64,000 nucleotides of DNA, from contig JAUNOK010000015.1 of assembly GCA_030537195.1 (NCBI GenBank), positions 1 to 64,000 on the forward strand, read 5' to 3'. The stretch is from Eubacteriales bacterium. Its GTDB lineage: Bacteria > Bacillota > Clostridia > Lachnospirales > Lachnospiraceae. Within the stretch, counting starts at the first letter, position 1, and each line of letters opens with the position of its first letter. A model generated the notes under the pieces. That model had not been told where the DNA came from and ran no database searches. It saw only the letters and a list, made by a program, of their open reading frames with translations. A program made the position numbers and the translations under genes. Below are positions 26,599-35,301 of the stretch, piece after piece.

Positions 26599-27948
26599 AT
26601 GAATATTAAAGAGGCAAAACAGGAGATTGTTAATACAGTAAAAGCATATCTTTGTAAAAATGCAGAGGGAGAATACAGGATTCCGGCGATACGTCAGCGA
26701 CCTGTGCTTCTTATGGGACCTCCGGGAATCGGAAAGACTCAGATTATGGAGCAGATTGCAGAAGAATGTGGGATTGGTCTGGTTTCATATACTATTACCC
26801 ACCACACAAGACAGAGTGCTGTCGGACTTCCGATGATTAAGACGGAGGAGTTTGAGGGAAAGGAATATTCTGTAACTGAATATACGATGAGTGAGATAAT
26901 TGCCGGAGTGTATAAGGCCATCAGGGAGCAGGGACACAGGGAGGGAATTCTTTTTATTGATGAGATTAACTGTGTTTCCGAGACGCTGATTCCTACTATG
27001 CTGCAGTTCTTACAGTGTAAGACATTTGGCAATCAGAAAGTGCCGGAGGGCTGGATAATTGTCGCAGCCGGCAATCCGCCTGAATTCAACCGTTCAGTAC
27101 GTGAGTTTGACATGGTTACATATGACCGTCTGAGGGTAATTAATATCGACGCTGACCTTGAGGTGTGGCGAGAATATGCAAGGGAGCGCGAGATTCACAA
27201 TGCAATCCTTTCATATCTTGATATAAGACCACAGAATTTCTACAGAGTAGAGGCAGATGTTGACGGGCCTAAATTCGTTACGGCGCGTGGCTGGGAGGAT
27301 ATGAGCAGTCTTATGTATGTGTATGAGGAACTTGGAATCAGCATTAATGCAGGAGTTGTTGGTGAGTTCCTTCATAATGAAGATATCGCGGAGGATTTTG
27401 CAGCATACTATGACCTCTACAATAAGTACAGGGATGATTATGGAATTAATAATATTCTTGATGGTAATGTAGCGCCGGATATATACAGACGAATGGTAGA
27501 AGCTGATTATGATGAGAGACTAACGGTGGTTAATCTGCTGCTTGACACTCTGAATAAGCATTTTAAATATGCAGCTTCTTTAAAGGCGGATACTGACAAC
27601 TGGTATAAATCTATCAAGGAAAAGATTAAGGCAGGAGAGGACGCATCCGCTATTGATAAGGAGAAAGCAGAATTTGCTGCACAGGCTGAAAGGTTGGAAA
27701 GTGTTGAGGAACAGACACTTGCAAAGTTAGAAAATGCATTTGACTTTATGGAAGGTTCTAAACAGGAGATTTCAAGGGAAGATATTGGAAAACTTGATCA
27801 GGAAATGCTTATATTTGTCACAGGACTCACAACAGGAAAGGAGTCATCATCATTCCTTCTTGTAAATCCGTGTGACAGATACAAGTCTTATAGTGCCATG
27901 TACTTAAAGGGTGGCAGAAGAAACCAGCTCCTTAAGGAAATGGAATAA
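26599..27948 (+). CDS. MoxR-type AAA+ ATPase
   Basis: A 449-residue AAA_5/MoxR ATPase with Walker A GPPGIGKT (40-47), Walker B ILFIDEIN (D121/E122), and a sensor/arginine region (AAGNPPEFNRSVREFD, YDRLRVI). The C-terminal part is helical with a charged segment (KEKIKAGEDASAIDKEKAEF). MoxR ATPases remodel or mature client proteins together with VWA partners. Start: ATG 26599, 8 bp after AAAGG; ATG 26593 is too close to the SD. Third gene of the LRR-VWA-MoxR operon. The client is unknown. Confidence 0.88.
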   Translation: MNIKEAKQEIVNTVKAYLCKNAEGEYRIPAIRQRPVLLMGPPGIGKTQIMEQIAEECGIGLVSYTITHHTRQSAVGLPMIKTEEFEGKEYSVTEYTMSEIIAGVYKAIREQGHREGILFIDEINCVSETLIPTMLQFLQCKTFGNQKVPEGWIIVAAGNPPEFNRSVREFDMVTYDRLRVINIDADLEVWREYAREREIHNAILSYLDIRPQNFYRVEADVDGPKFVTARGWEDMSSLMYVYEELGISINAGVVGEFLHNEDIAEDFAAYYDLYNKYRDDYGINNILDGNVAPDIYRRMVEADYDERLTVVNLLLDTLNKHFKYAASLKADTDNWYKSIKEKIKAGEDASAIDKEKAEFAAQAERLESVEEQTLAKLENAFDFMEGSKQEISREDIGKLDQEMLIFVTGLTTGKESSSFLLVNPCDRYKSYSAMYLKGGRRNQLLKEME

Positions 27949-27972
27949 AGATATGATTGAATAAATCGGACA

Positions 27973-28671
27973 TTATATTTTTAATTTCTCTGCAAACATA
28001 AGAAGTACGCTGACTGAAAGCAGTGCACTTGAAATCCAGATTGTGTGGATTCCGAACAGCATTGAAAGGTTTCCGCCGATACCTGCGCCGATTGCAAAGA
28101 ATAATATTATGCCGAAGTAATAACCAGCTTTTCTAAGAGAAGCCTTATTGCCGGTACGCACGAATACTGAAAGTGCATCTGTACCACTTCTTAAGTTACC
28201 GATGCACATGGTGCTCGCGTAAGAATAGCCATTGACTTTTCTGAATGCCTGTACCTGCATCGCACAAGAGAATGATACGATTATTGTTGCAAACATGTCC
28301 ATTGAATGAGGCATGAAGCCGACTGCAATTAAGATTACAATCTCAATAAGTAATATTGCCTGCCGCCAGTGAAGTCTGGTGGCATTCTTGTATTTGCCCT
28401 GAATTCGCTCTGTAACGAATACGCCAAGACCGAATGCTAAGAATGGCAGAAGATATCTTAATCCCTGATACCATTCGCCCATCATAAAATGTGTACTCAT
28501 AAGAACCACATTACCAGTCTGTGCGTTGGAGAATACTTCATTTCTAGTAAAATATGTATATGCGTCCTGAAGTCCACCGGACATGGCAAGGAATACACTG
28601 TTTATGAAGGCTTCGGACATCTGTATATCCGGCAGCTTCTTAGCGAGGGCGTTGTGAAGCTTTGATGCCAT
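27973..28671 (-). CDS. YoaK family (DUF1275) membrane protein
   Basis: A 232-residue protein with about 6 membrane segments and the DUF1275 pattern: SGGLQDAYTYFTRNEVFSNAQTGNVVL, LLPFLAFGLGVF, MCIGNLRSGTDAL and a polar end. The family's function is unknown; some members are linked to stress or transport. Start ATG 28671 follows GGAGG by 6 bp. That ribosome site sits in the arm of a perfect 10-bp stem, so translation may be conditional. It lies downstream of the sodium:solute symporter on the same strand. Confidence 0.88.
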   Translation of the reverse strand: MASKLHNALAKKLPDIQMSEAFINSVFLAMSGGLQDAYTYFTRNEVFSNAQTGNVVLMSTHFMMGEWYQGLRYLLPFLAFGLGVFVTERIQGKYKNATRLHWRQAILLIEIVILIAVGFMPHSMDMFATIIVSFSCAMQVQAFRKVNGYSYASTMCIGNLRSGTDALSVFVRTGNKASLRKAGYYFGIILFFAIGAGIGGNLSMLFGIHTIWISSALLSVSVLLMFAEKLKI

Positions 28672-28677
28672 AAATAA

Positions 28678-28720
28678 CCTCCTTGTGTTTTATAACTTTG
28701 GTTGTTATAGCACAAGGAGG
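28678..28720 (-). promoter_or_regulatory. Hairpin that sequesters the YoaK ribosome site
   Basis: On the minus strand CCTCCTTGTG pairs perfectly with CACAAGGAGG, and inside it TATAAC pairs with GTTATA. The 3' arm contains the whole AAGGAGG ribosome site 6 nt before the start codon. There is no T-run after it, so it is not a terminator. Confidence 0.75.
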
Positions 28721-28757
28721 AATTGTTGTAAAGGGTATATAAATATTAGATATGTTG

Positions 28758-30293
28758 TTATTTTCCAAGTGCTGTCTTCTGTGGCACTTCTGTTTCTTTT
28801 TCGTAGCATGCAAATGCGCTGTCAACAAGCTCTTTATCTGGCTTAGGTGTGAACAGGCTGACTACAGGAACGATAATCATTCCAGCAAACATTGCAAATG
28901 CACCGCAGTTGATAGGTGACTGGAGCCATGTTGGAAAGCTTGCCCTAAAGAAGATGTTGGCAATCATGAGTATTGAACTGAATAAAAAGCAGGCCCAGCA
29001 TGATGCTTTGGAAACCTTCTTAGAGTAAAGTGAAAACATGAATGGTGCAAGGAATGAACCTGCAAGTGCGCCCCATGATATTCCCATAAGCTGTGCGATA
29101 AATGTTACTGAACTCTTGTACTGGATAAGTGCAAGTATCGCAGATATTGCAATGAATACAACAACAAGAACTCTTATGTATAATACCTGTTTCTTTTCGC
29201 TCATGTTCTTAATAAAGTTGTCTTTTAAGAAGTCAATAGTAAGTGTTGAGCTTGAAGCTATTACAAGTGATGAAAGTGTAGACATTGAAGCTGACAACAC
29301 GAGAATTACAACCAATGCAATAAGCGCAGGACTTAAGTTGGAAAGCATTGTTGGAATTATTGAGTCGAATCCGTTAGCCTTCACATCTATCTGGTCAGAG
29401 AATAATCTTCCGAAACCTCCAAGGAAATAACAGCCGCCTGAAACTACAAGTGCAAATATTGTTGAGATTACAGTACCCTTCTGAATAGAAGCTTCATTAT
29501 CAATTGCATAGAATTTCTGAACCATCTGAGGAAGTCCCCATGTTCCAAGTGAAGTAAGGATTACAACACATAAAAGGTTGAATGGGTCAGGTCCGAAAAA
29601 TGAAGCAAATATACCTGGAGTCTCGCTTACTGACGGGTCAGACACATTTGCAAGTCCCTGTAATGCTGACATGAAACCTCCTTTAGAGTGGATTACGGCA
29701 GCGATAACAGCAACGATACCGAACAACATGATAATTCCCTGAATAAAATCGTTGATTGCAGTAGCCATGTAACCGCCGGCAATTACATAGATTGCGGTAA
29801 GTGTTGCCATGATTATGATACAGACGCTGTAATCAATGTTGAAAGCCATACCGAAAAGTCTTGAAAGTCCGTTGTAGAGCGAGGCTGTGTATGGAATCAG
29901 GAAAATGAATATGATAACGGAAGCACCTATTTTTAATGGATTGCTTCCGAATCTCTTTCCAAAATACTGTGGCATAGTTGCTGAGTCAAGATGCTGGCTC
30001 ATAATTCTTGTTCTTCTGCCGAGTACGACCCATGCAAGAAGTGAGCCTATAATTGCGTTGCCAATACCAGCCCATGTTGCGGCAATTCCGTATTTCCAGC
30101 CGAACTGGCCTGCGTATCCAACGAATACAACAGCTGAGAAATAAGATGTTCCGTATGCAAATGCGGTGAGCCACGGACCAACACTTCTTCCACCGAGAAC
30201 GAAACCATTAACATCAGTTGCATGCTTGCGGCAGTATAAGCCAATGCCTATGAGCACCGCAAAGTAGATAATAAGAATAACTAGTTTTAACAT
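28758..30293 (-). CDS. Sodium:solute symporter (SSS family)
   Basis: A 511-residue transporter with about 13 membrane segments. Family marks are FVLGGRSVGPWLTAFAYGTSYFSA at the N-terminus, GWKYGIAATWAGIGN, TAINDFIQGIIMLFGI and LSASMSTLSSLVIASSSTL with Ser/Thr of the Na2 site. SSS carriers import sugars, amino acids or carboxylates with Na+; the substrate is not clear (a PutP/PanF-like relative). Start ATG 30293 with GGGGG 5 bp upstream; an in-frame ATG four codons earlier overlaps that site. Probably cotranscribed with the downstream YoaK gene. Confidence 0.88.
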   Translation of the reverse strand: MLKLVILIIYFAVLIGIGLYCRKHATDVNGFVLGGRSVGPWLTAFAYGTSYFSAVVFVGYAGQFGWKYGIAATWAGIGNAIIGSLLAWVVLGRRTRIMSQHLDSATMPQYFGKRFGSNPLKIGASVIIFIFLIPYTASLYNGLSRLFGMAFNIDYSVCIIIMATLTAIYVIAGGYMATAINDFIQGIIMLFGIVAVIAAVIHSKGGFMSALQGLANVSDPSVSETPGIFASFFGPDPFNLLCVVILTSLGTWGLPQMVQKFYAIDNEASIQKGTVISTIFALVVSGGCYFLGGFGRLFSDQIDVKANGFDSIIPTMLSNLSPALIALVVILVLSASMSTLSSLVIASSSTLTIDFLKDNFIKNMSEKKQVLYIRVLVVVFIAISAILALIQYKSSVTFIAQLMGISWGALAGSFLAPFMFSLYSKKVSKASCWACFLFSSILMIANIFFRASFPTWLQSPINCGAFAMFAGMIIVPVVSLFTPKPDKELVDSAFACYEKETEVPQKTALGK

Positions 30294-30456
30294 AAAAACC
30301 CCCATATTAATTGTATTATGCTGTGCTTCATAAGTTTAAAGTGTAACGCTTTAAATTGATAAAGTAAGCATAAATAAATTGTAACATATGGGGGAGAGAT
30401 TGGCAAGGAGAAAGTAAGTGAATATATATGAATAAAATTCTTTTTTTAGCATATAC
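30294..30456. other. AT-rich control region of the symporter gene
   Basis: No gene is seen. A GTTTAAAGTGTAACGCTTTA sequence (30334-30353) carries an imperfect TTAAAG/CTTTAA dyad that could be an operator for the minus-strand symporter gene. Confidence 0.35.
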
Positions 30457-30485
30457 TTGAAATGCCGTAACGTATATGATATAAT
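30457..30485 (+). promoter_or_regulatory. Promoter of the antitoxin RNA
   Basis: TTGAAA, 17 bp, perfect TATAAT on the plus strand, pointing toward the toxin gene. The second locus at 38946-38974 has the same layout. Confidence 0.8.
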
Positions 30486-30491
30486 GCAAAC

Positions 30492-30566
30492 GGTTAAGGG
30501 AAAATAGTTCCAAATGATGTACAAAGCGAAACCCCCACGAGCTGCTACTCGTGGGGGTTTCTATTC
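30492..30566 (+). ncRNA. Antisense antitoxin RNA of a par-like type I system
   Basis: A predicted RNA of about 75 nt from the promoter above to the hairpin CCCCCACGAG-CTGCTA-CTCGTGGGGG (30532-30557). It carries AAGGGAAAATA (30496-30506) and TGATGTACA (30515-30523). Both are exact copies of plus-strand sequence inside the toxin gene (30670-30680 and 30693-30701), so the RNA can pair with the toxin start codon and early codons. It also pairs at the shared terminator. This is the RNA II arrangement of pAD1 par/Fst. Confidence 0.75.
30532..30557. terminator. Shared bidirectional terminator of the type I TA locus
   Basis: A 10-bp perfect stem with a 6-nt loop ends both the plus-strand RNA and the minus-strand toxin mRNA. 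T-rich sequence follows on both sides (TTTCTATTCC; TTTCGCTTTG). Confidence 0.8.
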
Positions 30567-30600
30567 CTTTTAGTAGAGGGTGGCTTATACCCCAGGCTGG

Positions 30601-30702
30601 CTACCGATTATCTCTATCCAGCCATTTGCAAATATAGTACGCTATTATACTTGCCATAATAGAGCTTATAAGGGAAAATAATTTATCCAACTTGATGTAC
30701 AC
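30601..30702 (-). CDS. Fst-like small hydrophobic toxin peptide
   Basis: A 33-residue peptide: a short charged start (MYIKLDKLFS), one hydrophobic helix (LISSIMASIIAYYIC) and a charged end (KWLDRDNR). This is the form of Fst/Ldr/TxpA-type toxins that damage the membrane when unchecked. The start is GTG 30702, preceded by GGTAGGGAAAGGGG, which may be sequestered. The mRNA ends at the hairpin at 30532-30557. The convergent RNA at 30492-30566 contains two blocks complementary to this gene. A decayed homologue at 39083-39136 keeps ICK and LDRDNRR. Confidence 0.75.
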   Translation of the reverse strand: MYIKLDKLFSLISSIMASIIAYYICKWLDRDNR

Positions 30703-30832
30703 CCCCTTTCCCTACCAGTATAGGGGTGGTAGCAAGAATATCTTATCATATATCAATAATATAAACAAGATATATATAAAACAATAGAAAACAAAATATA
30801 TTGGAAGTTTAAAAATGAATGCAAATATTATG

Positions 30833-32101
30833 CTACATTTGAGACGTTGCTCTTTTCTTCATCTTTCTGTATGCGATATTCATTATTATTGCAAGCACAA
30901 CACCAACTGTAACATAAGATACGAAATCTGTATTGGCGTATGTCAGGTTAATGCTGGCTGTTCGTCCGAGAAGTCTGTTGCTGAGTAACATAGCAGCTTT
31001 GCTCAGAATTACATTAAATGCCATATATTCAAGTCCTGCATATATGACGAATAATACAGGAAGATAAATTCTACTTACTGACAATGGTAAAGAGAATATT
31101 ATTAACGATATAAGTGATAATGCAAGCAATACAATCATCACGACATAAAATGTGCCTGATGAAATTGTCTGGTATATTCCGGCAAGACCGGCAGCACGAT
31201 ACTGTATGTCTGCGTATATTCCTGAAGCATAATTATTAATAGCTTTCTTAGCGGATTCAGTGTCTGCAAAAAGTGACAATGTAATATTATTGTCCGTGTT
31301 ATCTGTGTAATATTTAATACTGTTATATGTGACAGATGATAAAGCTGCAAGCTCATCGTCTATATCAATGTCAATTTCATTAAATGCTTTGCCATCACGC
31401 AGCCCCTTTGTAAGTGCATCTGTATATTTTCTGGCAATACTGTCTATGGCAGATGAATTCTGGATAGTATTCTGGATATCAGAAAGCAGCTTGTTATATT
31501 GATAAACATCCATGCCAGCCTGCTCGCTTGAAGGGAGGTTGTCAATAACTGTATCCATATATCTGCCAGAGATAGCAGAAGAAAGTCCGGCATCTTTTAT
31601 TATGTCAGCTGCATAAAAAGGTACATTTTTATTAATATTTAAACCAAACATTGATATTAAGAATATTATGGTTGCAACAATTAAAAGCGGCTTGTTGCTC
31701 TTCTTATAAAGCTTTGCATCATAGCGTAGTCTGTAAGCTGCATCAGGTGAATCACTGGTGAAATCTATATTGTTTACAGACAGGAAATCTTTCATGTTCT
31801 GTAATTTTTCCCCATCAGCCTTTACACATCTTATCAACATACTGTCTGTTCTTTCGAAGAAATAAAGACTCCCGATAGAAACACATTTTTTAATGCTGGA
31901 TGGCGATAGAAAAAGTCTGCCATCGACATATATTCCATCATTGGTAATTGTGGTTTTCCTGTTCTTCTTTGTCTGTGAATTAAAGAAAGCCTTGGCTTTT
32001 CTTTCTTTGAAACTACTGGTACGGTTGGCATACAAGATGTTTATATAGGACTGGCAGTCCTCAAGCGTCCATTCAGATGTATTATTATGTTCAGTACTCA
32101 T
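30833..32101 (-). CDS. Multi-spanning membrane protein, function unknown
   Basis: A 422-residue protein. Residues 1 to about 135 are cytoplasmic (a DDGIYVDGRLFLS strand region and a Lys-rich segment). One membrane helix follows (LLIVATIIFLISMFGL), then an extracytoplasmic domain of about 160 residues rich in Asp and Ser, then about 4 membrane helices (FYVVMIVLLALSLISLIIF onward) and a basic end. I do not recognise the family. Start: ATG 32101 with SD AAAGGAGG at 7 bp. It follows the DUF4353 lipoprotein gene on the same strand and could be its partner. Confidence 0.75.
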   Translation of the reverse strand: MSTEHNNTSEWTLEDCQSYINILYANRTSSFKERKAKAFFNSQTKKNRKTTITNDGIYVDGRLFLSPSSIKKCVSIGSLYFFERTDSMLIRCVKADGEKLQNMKDFLSVNNIDFTSDSPDAAYRLRYDAKLYKKSNKPLLIVATIIFLISMFGLNINKNVPFYAADIIKDAGLSSAISGRYMDTVIDNLPSSEQAGMDVYQYNKLLSDIQNTIQNSSAIDSIARKYTDALTKGLRDGKAFNEIDIDIDDELAALSSVTYNSIKYYTDNTDNNITLSLFADTESAKKAINNYASGIYADIQYRAAGLAGIYQTISSGTFYVVMIVLLALSLISLIIFSLPLSVSRIYLPVLFVIYAGLEYMAFNVILSKAAMLLSNRLLGRTASINLTYANTDFVSYVTVGVVLAIIMNIAYRKMKKRATSQM

Positions 32102-32240
32102 GTAAGAAACCTCCTTTAATAATTCATAGGGGTAATTATAGTGTTTGCGAAGGTATTTTACAATATAAAAAACAGCCACCAGAAACTAAACTTTCCAGTG
32201 ACTGTTATGAGAGAATAAGGAGGGAAAATGTGAATTATCT

Positions 32241-34259
32241 TTATCTTCTGCCGCCGCCAAAGCCGCCAGTTCTTGAAACTCCCATTGTTCCTGATTCCTG
32301 AGTCCAGTTTGCAATAGATTCAGAACCTCTGTAGAGTGTGTAGCTTGTGCCGGTTGTAAGAGTGTCAGAGCATATCCAGCCGTTGCTGAATGTACCGTCA
32401 ACAGTGAAGCTTATAACTTCATTGCCAGAAGCGTCTTTAAGAGAGTAACTTCCAGAACTGAAGGATACTGAACTTAATACATAAGCATTAACAGAGTTTA
32501 CAGGTGTTTCGCAGACACCGCCGAGGGCAACGATTGTTCCGCCAGTTACGGTTACAGTGCCGTCAACATCGACAGAACCTGATACATTTCCTGAAGAACT
32601 GCCGCCTTTAACTAATACAAATCCACCAGTCTGTACATAGTTTCCGTTAGAGTCAATACCATCAGTATCACCAGATGCTGTTGTAACATCTATATATCCG
32701 CCTGCTACATTGATGATAGGAGTTGTCTTGCCATCACCTGTGCAGGCATTGATACCGTCATCTGTAGCGTATACATATATCTTGCCGCCATTTAAGTTGA
32801 TAGTCATAGCCTCAAGACCTTCATATGAAGTTACTACATTAATGTAACCGTCATTGACATCAAGCTGCTTGTCAGCGTGCATGCCGTCATCACATGAAGA
32901 AATTGTAATTGTACCACCGTTGATAACAATAGTTCCTTTGCCGTCCTCTCCGGTTTCAAGCACACCTGAATCAGAATTGGCGTGGATACCGTCATCTGTT
33001 GAACTTATGTTAATGGTAAAGCCTGAAATAGTTATTTCGCTGTCAGCCTTAATACCCTTAGTTGAGTAAGACTGTTTAGAAGAATTGCCGGACTGGTTAT
33101 TGCCGCCAGGCATTCCAGAACCATTATTGCCGCCAAAGCCGCCACCGGAGCTGCCGTTCATGTCAGGGGCGTTACCACCATTCTGACCGCCCATGTCACC
33201 CATGTTGCCGCCGCCGAAGCCGCCTGGTGCATTGTTTATAATGTCAGAGGTTGTAACATAAGAAACAGTGTTGGCAGAAGCAGTTCTATTAGTAGAGCTG
33301 TCCTGACCGGAAGATGTACCTGAAGAACTGCCAGATGTCGTAACTTCTTCACTGTATTCAGAATAAGTATCTGTATAAATGTTTAAGTTACCGTCACCTG
33401 ATATATCCACACCGTAAGCTGCATCTATACCGTCACATGCTGCATAAACATCAATGTTGCCTCCAGTGATTGTAACGATTCCCTTCTGGTTTCCTTTGTT
33501 AGAAAGGCTGCTGTTAAAAGTTTTGATGCCATCGCCCTTAGTAGAGATAGCAATTATGTCTCCTGATTCAATATCAACGGCGTCGTTGCCTTTGATGGCA
33601 TTGTTTACAGCAGTAACTTTAACAATCACATTTTTAATAGAAAGGTCGTCCTTGCTCTGGATACCATTATTGTAATTGCCTGTTACAACTAAAGCTCCTT
33701 TGCCGACAAGCTTTAAGTCGCATGTTGCATAGATTGCTGCGTTACCGGCGTCATCAGAAGAATCATCAGTTGCTTCTGCACGATTGTCAATTACTTCGTT
33801 AAATGAGTTTTCTTCTGATTTAATCTTGACTTCAGAAGCATTCTTTACATATATAGGAGAACCGCTTGAGCATGTGATAGATGTTCCGTTTAATATGATA
33901 GTAACTTCGTCCTCATCACCTGCGTCAACGATAAGCTGTCCTTCTGATAAAAGACCTGTTACTGTGTATTCACCAGCCTTAGTGATTGTGTATACAGAAC
34001 CTGACTGTGTAATTCCGTCTGATGTATCAGATGTTATAGTGAAATCACCAGTAATGGCAACTCTGTAATTCTCAGCATCATCTGCATGTGTTACATCGGT
34101 GTCGTCTTTAGTAATGCTTGAAGTGATGGTAGTCTGGCTGCCTGATGCAGTAGTTGTTGTAGTAGTAGTTGAATTACGGGCACATCCTGCAGTCATAAGA
34201 CACATTGTAAGAATAACTGCAGCTACGCAATTCCTTTTAATTTTATTTAATTTAATCAT
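32241..34259 (-). CDS. DUF4353 carbohydrate-binding-like lipoprotein
   Basis: A 672-residue surface protein with lipobox TAGC (Cys26) and a Thr-rich linker, followed by beta-helix repeats of the DUF4353/Cthe_2159 type (GKGALVVTGNYNNGIQSKDD, ISTKGDGIKTF, DVYAACDGIDAAYG, TDDGINACTGDG, GDTDGIDSNGNY). Cthe_2159 of C. thermocellum binds cellulose and polygalacturonate, so polysaccharide binding is likely. A Gly/Asn/Met-rich segment (about 345-400, GGNMGDMGGQNGGN) interrupts the repeats, and the end is GGFGGGRR. The regular DGI motifs may bind Ca2+. Start ATG 34259 is 8 bp after GGAG. Confidence 0.85.
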   Translation of the reverse strand: MIKLNKIKRNCVAAVILTMCLMTAGCARNSTTTTTTTASGSQTTITSSITKDDTDVTHADDAENYRVAITGDFTITSDTSDGITQSGSVYTITKAGEYTVTGLLSEGQLIVDAGDEDEVTIILNGTSITCSSGSPIYVKNASEVKIKSEENSFNEVIDNRAEATDDSSDDAGNAAIYATCDLKLVGKGALVVTGNYNNGIQSKDDLSIKNVIVKVTAVNNAIKGNDAVDIESGDIIAISTKGDGIKTFNSSLSNKGNQKGIVTITGGNIDVYAACDGIDAAYGVDISGDGNLNIYTDTYSEYSEEVTTSGSSSGTSSGQDSSTNRTASANTVSYVTTSDIINNAPGGFGGGNMGDMGGQNGGNAPDMNGSSGGGFGGNNGSGMPGGNNQSGNSSKQSYSTKGIKADSEITISGFTINISSTDDGIHANSDSGVLETGEDGKGTIVINGGTITISSCDDGMHADKQLDVNDGYINVVTSYEGLEAMTINLNGGKIYVYATDDGINACTGDGKTTPIINVAGGYIDVTTASGDTDGIDSNGNYVQTGGFVLVKGGSSSGNVSGSVDVDGTVTVTGGTIVALGGVCETPVNSVNAYVLSSVSFSSGSYSLKDASGNEVISFTVDGTFSNGWICSDTLTTGTSYTLYRGSESIANWTQESGTMGVSRTGGFGGGRR

Positions 34260-34364
34260 AGTCATCTCTCCATTTCTTTAGTGTTCGTTGTTATTTGATT
34301 GTCTATAGTTTATTGGAGAAATTTGACTAAAATATGGTATGAGTGCGAACATTTTGTGTCCTGA

Positions 34365-35243
34365 TTAATCGTGTGGAATATCGTTGAATCTTCCATCAAG
34401 CTCTTCCGTCTTTACCACATTTATAAATGCGTGATTGTCAATTGAGCGAATCAATGTGATAAGCTCACGTTTCGCTTCGGAGTTGATTACTGAATATATG
34501 AGCGTGCGCTCTTTTTCCTCGTAACAGCCGATTCCTTTGAAAAGTGTGGCATCATGGTTGGTTGTATTCTTGATGGCGTGGTATATTTCATCGGATTTTT
34601 CCGAGATGATGAAAAGCGTCATCTTCTGGTAACGTTTGTACATGAACTGGATTACCTGTGTGCTGCAGAACTGGTAAATTATAGAGTAGAGCGCGATTGA
34701 CCAGCCGAACAGTCCACCTGCGATAAGCAGAATTACGACATTGCCAAGAAGAATATAGTTCCATGCGTCTATTCCCTTAACATGAGAGAAGTAGATACTT
34801 ATAAAATCAGTACCGCCAGTGGTAGTGCCGACATTGAGGCACAGACTGATTGCAAATCCGTTGATAATTCCGCCGAACACGCTTATAAGCAGGATATCTT
34901 CTGTAAAAATGTATGGCGGAAGAATATCAACAAGCACACTGGAAAGTATAATTACCACGATTGAGTAGATAGTGAATTTCTTGCCAATGTAGCGGTAGGC
35001 AATGTAGGCAGGGAATATGTTCAGTGCCACATTGAATATTGTAAATGGGATGCTGATGTTAAAGAAGCGCAGTCCGATTGCCTGAAACAACAGGGAAACA
35101 CCTGAAAATCCACCGGGCAGCAGATCTGCAACCTTGGCAAAGCATCTTAAGTTCCATGCGTACAGCACAGAAGCTACTATAACTATTATGAATCTGAATA
35201 TCTGATAAAACTTAGGATATTTAACTTCTAAAGATTTGAACAT
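34365..35243 (-). CDS. YitT family (DUF161/DUF2179) membrane protein
   Basis: A 292-residue protein with about 5-6 membrane helices (FIIVIVASVLYAWNL, LLPGGFSGVSLLFQ, GTTTGGTDFIS) followed by the cytoplasmic DUF2179 domain (about 205-285, ATLFKGIGCYEEKERTLIYSV, HAFINVV). Both parts match YitT-family proteins, whose function is unknown. Start ATG 35243 has GGAGG upstream (minus strand). It is on the same strand as the merR gene but has its own gap of 58 bp. Confidence 0.9.
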   Translation of the reverse strand: MFKSLEVKYPKFYQIFRFIIVIVASVLYAWNLRCFAKVADLLPGGFSGVSLLFQAIGLRFFNISIPFTIFNVALNIFPAYIAYRYIGKKFTIYSIVVIILSSVLVDILPPYIFTEDILLISVFGGIINGFAISLCLNVGTTTGGTDFISIYFSHVKGIDAWNYILLGNVVILLIAGGLFGWSIALYSIIYQFCSTQVIQFMYKRYQKMTLFIISEKSDEIYHAIKNTTNHDATLFKGIGCYEEKERTLIYSVINSEAKRELITLIRSIDNHAFINVVKTEELDGRFNDIPHD

Positions 35244-35301
35244 ATATAAGCCTCCATATTATGTGTTGAATATCATGTTAAATATAATAAGCAATTAATA
35301 A

